A stretch of 7,037 bases of DNA from Clostridium sp. CAG:169. Lineage in GTDB: Bacteria > Bacillota > Clostridia > Oscillospirales > Ruminococcaceae. Shown one piece after another: positions 1 to 3,685 of the stretch; the first letter of the stretch is position 1; every line of letters starts with the position of its first letter. The position numbers were made by a program, and so were the translations under genes. Under the pieces are notes generated by a model. It was not told the DNA's origin and did no database searches. It saw only the letters and a list, made by a program, of their open reading frames with translations. The DNA is taken from assembly GCA_000435195.1 (NCBI GenBank), contig FR880260.1, forward strand, positions 10,674-17,710, given 5' to 3'.

Positions 1-99
1 ATTCAGCCGGAGGAAACCGAGCAGTCGCAGCCGGAAGAGACCGAGCAGCCGCAGCAGCAGACCAAACCGGCGGAGGATACCGAAAGCGCCCAGCTTTAA
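1..99 (+). CDS. 3' end of an unidentified gene with a Q/E-rich repetitive C-terminal tail (partial)
   Basis: The first 32 codons are open in frame 1 and end at TAA 97-99; the 5' part lies outside the window. The visible peptide is hydrophilic and of low complexity, rich in Gln, Glu, Pro and Thr, and contains two copies of QPEETEQ followed by a QQQ run. Such acidic, probably disordered tails occur at the C-termini of many unrelated bacterial proteins, so no function can be assigned. The coding call rests on the open frame, the strongly protein-like composition and an intrinsic terminator that begins inside the last codons, which is where a gene end is expected. Confidence 0.75.
   Translation: MQPEETEQSQPEETEQPQQQTKPAEDTESAQL
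4..51 (+). repeat. Tandem 24-bp imperfect repeat (two copies) in the gene tail
   Basis: Positions 4-27 and 28-51 are two adjacent 24-bp units that differ at only a few positions. Each encodes an 8-residue unit starting QPEETEQ. The differences are mostly synonymous, as expected for a coding repeat under protein-level constraint. The copy number could vary between strains. Confidence 0.8.
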
Positions 100-111
100 A
101 TGGGCGTTTTT
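84..111 (+). terminator. Intrinsic terminator overlapping the stop codon of the first gene
   Basis: CGCCCA (87-92) pairs with TGGGCG (101-106) around an 8-base loop and is followed by five Ts (107-111). The A/T flanks extend the stem. The TAA stop (97-99) lies inside the loop, so the terminator is built into the last codons of the gene. It should end transcription from the upstream gene. Confidence 0.8.
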
Positions 112-123
112 GTGGACCAACCG

Positions 124-168
124 ACAGGACAGTGTGAGCATTCTTTCACGCTGTTCTGTTTTTGTTTT
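124..168 (+). terminator. Second, longer intrinsic terminator in tandem
   Basis: Positions 124-137 pair with 146-159 in a 14-bp stem containing two G-T wobbles, with an 8-base loop (138-145). A T-rich stretch follows directly (159-163, then more Ts to 168). It lies 12 bases after the first terminator and acts as a backup, shielding the downstream kinase-like gene from read-through. Confidence 0.75.
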
Positions 169-172
169 GAGA

Positions 173-187
173 GAAACGAATCGTTTC
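173..187. promoter_or_regulatory. 15-bp perfect palindrome upstream of the P-loop gene; possible operator
   Basis: GAAACGA and TCGTTTC (173-179 and 181-187) are perfect inverted repeats around a single central A, directly abutting the ribosome binding site of the gene starting at 203. The one-base spacer makes an RNA hairpin unlikely, so a dimeric DNA-binding protein is the more natural reader. The 13-bp core recurs at 3695-3707. I do not recognise it as the site of a known regulator, and no clear promoter is visible beside it. Confidence 0.35.
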
Positions 188-202
188 AGGAGGGAAAGCA
201 GA

Positions 203-691
203 ATGAAAAAAGTACTGGTCATTGGATGTCCCGGCAGCGGGAAAAGTACCCTTTCCCGTGCGCTGCAAAAAAGAACCCAGCTGCCACTGTTTTATCTGGA
301 TAGGATGAACTGGAATCCCGACCGGACGACGGTGGAAAGAGAGGTGTTCCGAAAGCGTTTGCAGGCTGTGCTGCAGCAGGAGGAGTGGATTATCGACGGC
401 AACTATGCTTCTACCATGGAGCTGCGTTTGCAGGCGTGTGATACCGTCATCTTTCTGGATTATCCGACACAGCTCTGCCTGGATGGCGTTCGGGAAAGAC
501 AGGGAAAATCTCGCCCGGATATGCCATGGATTGAAACGCAGGAGGACAGCGAGTTTATCGAGTTCATCGAACGGTATCACCAAGAAAGCAGACCGCAGGT
601 GATGCAGCTGTTGGAAAAATATTCCGACAAAACAATCGTCATCCTCCACAGTCGGGAAGAAGGGGATCGCTTCTTAAACAGTCTGCTCTGA
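203..691 (+). CDS. P-loop NTPase, FlaR/adenylate-kinase-like small ATPase
   Basis: This encodes a 162-residue cytoplasmic nucleotide-binding protein. A Walker A loop, GCPGSGKST, lies at residues 8-16 directly after a first beta strand (KKVLVIG). A hydrophobic strand ending in Asp (TVIFLDYP, 81-88) fits the Walker B position, and a lid-like segment with R...GKSRPDM (97-107) matches the group often annotated as DNA topology modulation protein FlaR or adenylate-kinase-related. Those names are inherited from homologues; the true substrate is not known, and a small-molecule kinase is plausible. The start ATG at 203 is chosen because AGGAGGG (188-194) precedes it and the residues run straight into the P-loop; an upstream in-frame ATG at 110 would lie inside the terminators. 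The length fits the family. It appears to be a single-gene unit, because lrgAB behind it has its own promoter. Confidence 0.85.
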   Translation: MKKVLVIGCPGSGKSTLSRALQKRTQLPLFYLDRMNWNPDRTTVEREVFRKRLQAVLQQEEWIIDGNYASTMELRLQACDTVIFLDYPTQLCLDGVRERQGKSRPDMPWIETQEDSEFIEFIERYHQESRPQVMQLLEKYSDKTIVILHSREEGDRFLNSLL

Positions 692-737
692 TTGGATTAG
701 ACGAAGTTTTTTTGTGCATCTTTTTGGCAAAATCCTA

Positions 738-766
738 TTGAGCGACCCCACAGGCTGTGCTATAAT
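738..766 (+). promoter_or_regulatory. Sigma-A promoter for lrgAB with extended -10
   Basis: TTGAGC (738-743) and a perfect TATAAT (761-766) are separated by 17 bases, and TGC directly precedes the -10, giving an extended -10. This predicts a transcription start near 773 and a leader of about 50 bases before lrgA. No site for a LytR-type regulator was recognised. Confidence 0.85.
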
Positions 767-784
767 AAAAAACTGTTTGAGAAG

Positions 785-809
785 AAAAAAGCCCGCCTTC
801 TGTACGGGC
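785..809 (-). terminator. Hairpin in the lrgA leader with minus-strand terminator shape
   Basis: GCCCG (791-795) and CGGGC (805-809) form a 5-bp GC-only stem with a 9-base loop. On the minus strand the stem is followed by six Ts (the A run at 785-790), the form of an intrinsic terminator for leftward transcription, although no minus-strand gene ends here. On the plus strand it sits in the lrgA leader just ahead of the start, without a U-tract, and could affect message stability or initiation. The stem is short. Confidence 0.35.
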
Positions 810-821
810 GCAAAAGATAGG

Positions 822-1205
822 ATGATAAAATTGAAGGTAAAGCTTCTGGTCCAGATTGGAATCGTCTTTGGAATCTGCCTGGTAGGGGAGGGGATTGCCG
901 CGGTTCTGCCCTTTGCGTTTCCGGCAAGTGTCTTGAGTATGCTGCTGCTGTTTGTATTGCTGCTGTGCGGTGTGCTCAAGGTGGAGCATATCCGGGAAAA
1001 GGGAGATTTCCTGCTGAAAAACATGGCATTCTTCTTTATCCCATCGGGTGTAGCGCTGTTGGAGCAGGTGGATTTTCTCAAAGGGAAAATCATGATTCTG
1101 CTGTTGATTTGCCTGATTACGATGGTGCTGACCTTTGCTGCCACCGCTTTCACCGTGCGGCTGGTCAGCCGTTGGCAGAAGCATCTGAAAAAGGAGGAAT
1201 GTTAA
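822..1205 (+). CDS. lrgA: LrgA/CidA-family holin-like membrane protein
   Basis: This is a 127-residue integral membrane protein of the CidA/LrgA family. These are small holin-like proteins linked to control of murein hydrolase activity and cell lysis, and in several Firmicutes to pyruvate or overflow-metabolite transport together with LrgB. Family hallmarks are visible: an N-terminal segment with GICLVGE (about 17-23), PASVLSMLLLF (34-44), a loop with the KVEHIREKGDFLL region, FFIPSGVALL (71-80), and a last membrane segment about 90-110 followed by a basic tail. About four membrane spans are expected. The start is uncertain: ATG 822 has only a poor upstream ribosome binding site, while an in-frame TTG at 831 has AGGATG (819-824) at suitable spacing and would give a protein three residues shorter. 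The stop abuts the lrgB start. The usual neighbour LytSR is not in the window. Confidence 0.9.
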   Translation: MIKLKVKLLVQIGIVFGICLVGEGIAAVLPFAFPASVLSMLLLFVLLLCGVLKVEHIREKGDFLLKNMAFFFIPSGVALLEQVDFLKGKIMILLLICLITMVLTFAATAFTVRLVSRWQKHLKKEEC

Positions 1206-1883
1206 ATGGATGCCGTTTTTTCTTCCCCGCTGTTTGGAATTGTTCTGTGCATCTTTACCTTTGAAATCGGCGTGTGGCTCAACCGCAAGACCCACTCGCC
1301 TTTGGCAAATCCGCTGCTGATTGCCGTCGTGCTGTGTATTGCCTTTTTGCAGATTTTCTCGATTCCGCTTGCGGACTTTAACGAAGGCGGCAGGATGATT
1401 TCGATGTTTTTGGCGCCTGCCACCGCTGCGCTGGCGCTGTCCATCTACGGTCAGATTGACGTGCTCAAAAAGAACCTTCTGCCGATTGCCGCAGGAACGC
1501 TGGTCGGTTCCCTGACCTCCATCATCAGCGTGTTGGGATTGTGCAAATTGTTTGGACTCAGCGATGAGCTGGCTGCTTCCCTGATTCCAAAGAGTGTTAC
1601 CACACCGATTGCGATGGAAATTTCCCAGCAGCAGGGCGGCATCGTTTCCATCACCGTAGCGGCAGTGATTGTCACCGGGATTTTTGGCGCCATTTTTGCG
1701 CCGACCCTGCTCAAGCTCTTTCGGGTCAAGGACCCGGTGGAGGCAGGAATCGCCATCGGCACCTGTAGTCACGCGCTGGGCACCTCCAAAGCGGTCGAGC
1801 TTGGTGAGGTGGAGGGTGCGATGAGCGGGATCGCCATCGGCGCTGCCGGCATCTTTACTGTTTTGCTCAGTATGTTTTTATAG
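1206..1883 (+). CDS. lrgB: LrgB/CidB-family membrane protein
   Basis: This 225-residue, highly hydrophobic multi-pass protein is a full-length LrgB/CidB (YohK) family member, acting with LrgA in the membrane on murein hydrolase control or small organic acid transport. Conserved family blocks are LAPATAALA (69-77), IPKSVTTPIAM (127-137) and GIAIGTCSHALGTSKA (181-196), all in the expected order. Its ATG follows the lrgA stop with no gap, and its AAGGAGG ribosome binding site (1191-1197) lies inside the last codons of lrgA, so the two are co-transcribed and probably translationally coupled. The gene is followed directly by an intrinsic terminator. Identification is firm at family level; the exact physiological role in this organism is not shown by the sequence. 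Confidence 0.95.
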   Translation: MDAVFSSPLFGIVLCIFTFEIGVWLNRKTHSPLANPLLIAVVLCIAFLQIFSIPLADFNEGGRMISMFLAPATAALALSIYGQIDVLKKNLLPIAAGTLVGSLTSIISVLGLCKLFGLSDELAASLIPKSVTTPIAMEISQQQGGIVSITVAAVIVTGIFGAIFAPTLLKLFRVKDPVEAGIAIGTCSHALGTSKAVELGEVEGAMSGIAIGAAGIFTVLLSMFL

Positions 1884-1927
1884 AAAAGCCTCTGCTTGTT
1901 TCCAAAGGTGACAGGCAGAGCTTTTTT
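1884..1927 (+). terminator. Intrinsic terminator of the lrgAB operon
   Basis: CTCTGCTTGT (1890-1899) pairs with ACAGGCAGAG (1911-1920) in a 10-bp stem with one G-T wobble and an 11-base loop, followed by six Ts (1922-1927). It starts within a few bases of the lrgB stop. Confidence 0.9.
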
Positions 1928-1999
1928 ATTGCAGCTTTTATCTGAGGGACAGCGGTCTACTTTGGTAAAAGTATTTTAACTAAAAAGATGCACCACCAC

Positions 2000-2028
2000 T
2001 TTTCTTTTTTGTAAGAAGATGGTATAAT
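2000..2028 (+). promoter_or_regulatory. Extended -10 promoter for the coiled-coil/fumarase-like operon
   Basis: A perfect TATAAT lies at 2023-2028, preceded by TGG (2020-2022), an extended -10. The region 16-17 bases upstream (2000-2006) is T-rich but a poor -35, as is common for extended -10 promoters. The predicted start near 2035 gives a leader of about 30 bases that contains the ribosome binding site. Confidence 0.75.
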
Positions 2029-2064
2029 GAAGTAACCGCAAATATCAAACAGGGAGTGAGAGGT

Positions 2065-2781
2065 TTGGAGCAGAGACCCGCATTTAAAAAACAACTGCTG
2101 GGATTGGAACAGGATGCTGTTTTTCAGTATATCGAACAGATGAGCCGCACCGCGTCCGAGTCGGAACAAAAGTTGCGCGAGCAGATTGATCAGGTCACCC
2201 GTTCCCGCGAGGAGTTGGAAGGGCAGATTGCCTCCTTTGAGGAAAAACTGCGCTCGGTCAATGAAACGCTGGACACAGAAAAAGGCAAAAATAAAAAGCT
2301 CAGTGAAATGATCGGGTTGCTGCAGGAGGAAATTGACCGCCAGCGCCGCCAGAGCGAAGCACACAGCCGGGAATATCAGGCGATGCAGGAGAAAAACCGA
2401 CAGCTCAGCGAACAGCTGGGTGCAAACCGTCAGCAGCGCGAGCAGTATGACCAGGCAGTTGCTACCATCGGTTCTGCTATTTTGGAGGCTAAGCAGACTG
2501 CTAAGACGATTGTCGAACAGGCAAACGTTCAGGCACAGCAGGTCGTTGAGCAGGCAAACTCCCGGGCACAGGTCATCGAACAGGATACCGGACGATTCTT
2601 TGACAGTTTAATCGAGCGGATCGACGGGATGCAGCAGGACTTTATGCTGCTGCACCAGCGGATGGAGGAGTCGGTCAACTGCCTCAATAACCGCTTTGCC
2701 CAGTTGGATGAGGATATTGCCCATGCCAGAGAGATTGTTTTGGAAGCAAAAGAAAGGCTTGGGCAGCAGGGAAAAAAGTAA
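2065..2781 (+). CDS. DivIVA-like coiled-coil protein, short (zero-frame) form
   Basis: This encodes a 238-residue soluble protein that is almost entirely coiled coil. The N-terminus (FKKQLLGLEQDAVFQYIEQM, about 7-26) resembles the start of DivIVA-type proteins, where a short G-x-x-x-x-x-V-x-x-Y/F-I segment precedes the coils. Charged heptads run from about 30 to 130, and the part around 133-173 (AILEAKQTAKTIVEQA and following) resembles DivIVA and ATP-synthase-b-like stalks, with an 11-residue repeat around EQAN. Such proteins scaffold septum or pole components; that role is inference here. I choose TTG 2065 because GGGAG (2052-2056) lies eight bases upstream; a GTG at 2056 would overlap that ribosome binding site. 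The stop TAA (2779-2781) comes directly after a slippery A AAA AAG heptamer, so some ribosomes may continue in the -1 frame (see 2778-2945). A membrane anchor is absent. Confidence 0.8.
   Translation: MEQRPAFKKQLLGLEQDAVFQYIEQMSRTASESEQKLREQIDQVTRSREELEGQIASFEEKLRSVNETLDTEKGKNKKLSEMIGLLQEEIDRQRRQSEAHSREYQAMQEKNRQLSEQLGANRQQREQYDQAVATIGSAILEAKQTAKTIVEQANVQAQQVVEQANSRAQVIEQDTGRFFDSLIERIDGMQQDFMLLHQRMEESVNCLNNRFAQLDEDIAHAREIVLEAKERLGQQGKK
2515..2580 (+). repeat. Two 33-bp imperfect repeats encoding an 11-residue coil unit
   Basis: Units starting at 2515 and 2548 share GA(A/G)CAGGCAAAC and a GGCACAG block, and encode EQANVQAQQVV and EQANSRAQVIE. The 11-residue period fits a hendecad coiled coil and may reflect a local duplication. 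Confidence 0.55.
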
Positions 2782-2817
2782 GTCCGGTAGAGCAGGGCGC
2801 AGAACACTTTGCCGGAC
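2772..2817 (+). promoter_or_regulatory. Putative programmed -1 ribosomal frameshift site (slippery heptamer plus stem-loop)
   Basis: In the frame of the coiled-coil gene the codons read GGA AAA AAG TAA, so the heptamer A AAA AAG (2772-2778) is in slipping register and is the same as that of E. coli dnaX. The stop follows at once. A stem then forms between 2782-2792 and 2807-2817: 11 continuous pairs, two of them G-U, with a 14-base loop and a GTCCGG/CCGGAC base. Only three bases separate heptamer and full stem, shorter than the usual five to nine, although the lowest pairs may open at the ribosome. A weak Shine-Dalgarno-like AAAGG (2753-2757) lies about 14 bases upstream. No T run follows the hairpin, so it is not a terminator. 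The three elements together, with a meaningful -1 frame downstream, make this a strong candidate. Confidence 0.65.
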
Positions 2818-2945
2818 AGGAAACAACTGCGCAGCCCAATACCGAGCTGACAAGGCTCAAGGAGCAGCTGAAGGATAAAAAATTCTGGATGCGCGCGGTG
2901 AAACGATATGCCGGACGCGGCAGAAAGGATGTTGAGGAATTATGA
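2778..2945 (+). CDS. -1 frame C-terminal extension of the coiled-coil protein (frameshift product tail)
   Basis: After a -1 slip on A AAA AAG, reading continues as GTA AGT CCG for 55 codons to TGA 2943-2945, giving a long form of about 293 residues. The tail starts with a hydrophilic linker (VSPVEQGAEHF...), continues as a charged helix (ELTRLKEQLKDKK) and ends in a basic, aromatic segment (FWMRAVKRYAGRGRKD) that could bind membrane or nucleic acid; that role is inference. This frame is open only from 2712 and has no ATG, GTG or TTG before ATG 2889, so it cannot be expressed well as a separate gene. Its stop overlaps the next start as ATGA (2942-2945), the usual sign of coupled translation. 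Alternative explanations are a missing A in a run of six As, a sequencing artefact, or a recent frameshift mutation. Confidence 0.65.
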   Translation, partial: VSPVEQGAEHFAGQETTAQPNTELTRLKEQLKDKKFWMRAVKRYAGRGRKDVEEL

Positions 2946-3499
2946 CAGAAGCATTGAGAATGGACGTGGAGCAACTGCGTGAGCAGGCAGGAGAACTGGC
3001 AATCGAGCAGCATCTGCTGCTTTCGGGATGGGTATACGGCTTCACCGACCAGGCACATAAACGCATCTATGACCTGCTGGCAGACGACAAGGTGTTGCCG
3101 GTGGATTTGGATAAAGCAATCATCTTTTATACCAATCCGTCTCCGTCCCCGAAAGGGCAGAAAATCGGTGCGGTGGGACCGGCAGCTTCGCTGAATATGG
3201 ACATTTATCTGCCGCAGATGATGGATTTGGGCGTAATTGCCACCATCGGCAAGGGAGAGCGCTCCAAAGAGGCGTATGAAACCATCCAGAAGCATGGCGG
3301 CGTTTATCTGACCGCAGTGGGCGGAACGGGAGCATTGCTTTCCAGCTGCATCGAGGAATGGGAAACGATTGCTTTCGAGGACCTTGGCGACCAGGCGATC
3401 AGACGCTATCTCCTGAAGGATTTTCCGGTCACCGTAGCAGCAGACAGCACCGGACGCAACCTGTTCGAGATTGGAAGATTCAAATACCGCAGATTCTAA
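2942..3499 (+). CDS. Class I fumarase beta-subunit-like (Fe-S hydro-lyase C-terminal domain) protein, divergent
   Basis: This encodes a 185-residue protein, the normal size for the stand-alone beta subunit of class I fumarase or L-tartrate dehydratase, the domain that supplies substrate-binding residues opposite the [4Fe-4S] alpha subunit. Recognisable blocks are SGWVYGFTDQAH (28-39), GPAASLNMDIYLP (79-91), IGKG (102-105), VGGTGALLSSCI (126-137) and AFEDLGDQAIRRYLLKDFPV (144-163). Canonical proteins read approximately tARDaAH and GPTTSxRMD. Here Arg is Thr35, the first Thr is Ala81 and the second Arg is Asn85, while the Lys of IGKG (104) is kept. No alpha subunit is in the window, so ordinary fumarase activity is doubtful. 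The ATG overlaps the stop of the upstream -1 frame (ATGA), and GAGG (2934-2937) is its ribosome binding site. It belongs to the operon starting at the promoter near 2023. Confidence 0.85.
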   Translation: MTEALRMDVEQLREQAGELAIEQHLLLSGWVYGFTDQAHKRIYDLLADDKVLPVDLDKAIIFYTNPSPSPKGQKIGAVGPAASLNMDIYLPQMMDLGVIATIGKGERSKEAYETIQKHGGVYLTAVGGTGALLSSCIEEWETIAFEDLGDQAIRRYLLKDFPVTVAADSTGRNLFEIGRFKYRRF

Positions 3500-3567
3500 T
3501 CGAAAAATTAAATTTGATTCATGCCGTCTTTGCAATTTAAAGGAAGGACAACTGCATGGAAAAAGTG

Positions 3568-3603
3568 GGACGGCAGACCCTGTTGGGTCTTGCCGTCCTT
3601 TTT
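3568..3603 (+). terminator. Strong intrinsic terminator of the coiled-coil/fumarase-like operon
   Basis: GGACGGCA plus GACCC (3568-3580) pairs with GGGTC and TGCCGTCC (3585-3589, 3591-3598), giving 13 pairs with one bulged T and a TGTT loop, followed by five Ts (3599-3603). It has the longest GC-rich stem among the terminators in the window. Confidence 0.93.
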
Positions 3604-3612
3604 ATAGCTAAT

Positions 3613-3637
3613 AAGGGGGATTTTCCCCTTTCTTTTT
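3613..3637 (+). terminator. Second weak terminator-like hairpin
   Basis: AAGGGG (3613-3618) pairs with CCCCTT (3625-3630) around a 6-base loop and is followed by TCTTTTTT. The stem is short but has terminator form, and it may back up the strong terminator just upstream. Confidence 0.55.
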
Positions 3638-3648
3638 TAAAACAGCAG

Positions 3649-3685
3649 TTGACTTTGTGGCTTAATAGAACAAGGAGGGAAAAAG
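3649..3685 (+). promoter_or_regulatory. Leader of the macroglobulin gene: strong RBS, promoter not resolved
   Basis: A -35-like TTGACT lies at 3649-3654, but no TATAAT-like box stands 16-18 bases downstream, so it may be fortuitous. AAGGAGGG (3672-3679) lies six bases before ATG 3686 and is a strong ribosome binding site that fixes the start. Since two terminators precede it, the gene needs a promoter in the short 3604-3680 stretch, but I cannot place it. Confidence 0.4.

Noticed and set aside
110..202. N-terminal extension of the P-loop gene from ATG 110
   Set aside because: The extra 31 codons cover the tandem terminators and lack a ribosome binding site, whereas ATG 203 has AGGAGGG and places the P-loop at the normal position.
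735..1772. A 345-codon minus-strand open frame across lrgA and lrgB
   Set aside because: It is antisense to two clear family members, and its translation is rich in Gln, Arg, His and Asn with low-complexity runs typical of a shadow frame.
1966..1978. AT-only palindrome TAAAAGTATTTTA upstream of the coiled-coil promoter
   Set aside because: Short AT-only palindromes are common by chance in intergenic DNA, and nothing else ties this one to regulation.
2782..2817. The stem-loop after the coiled-coil stop as an intrinsic terminator
   Set aside because: No T-tract follows the stem; the next bases are AGGAAACAAC. The downstream gene has no promoter that I can see, so transcription should continue through it.
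2684..3535. A 283-codon minus-strand open frame opposite the fumarase-like gene
   Set aside because: The plus strand carries conserved hydro-lyase motifs; the minus translation is Cys/Ser/His-rich with no recognisable domain.
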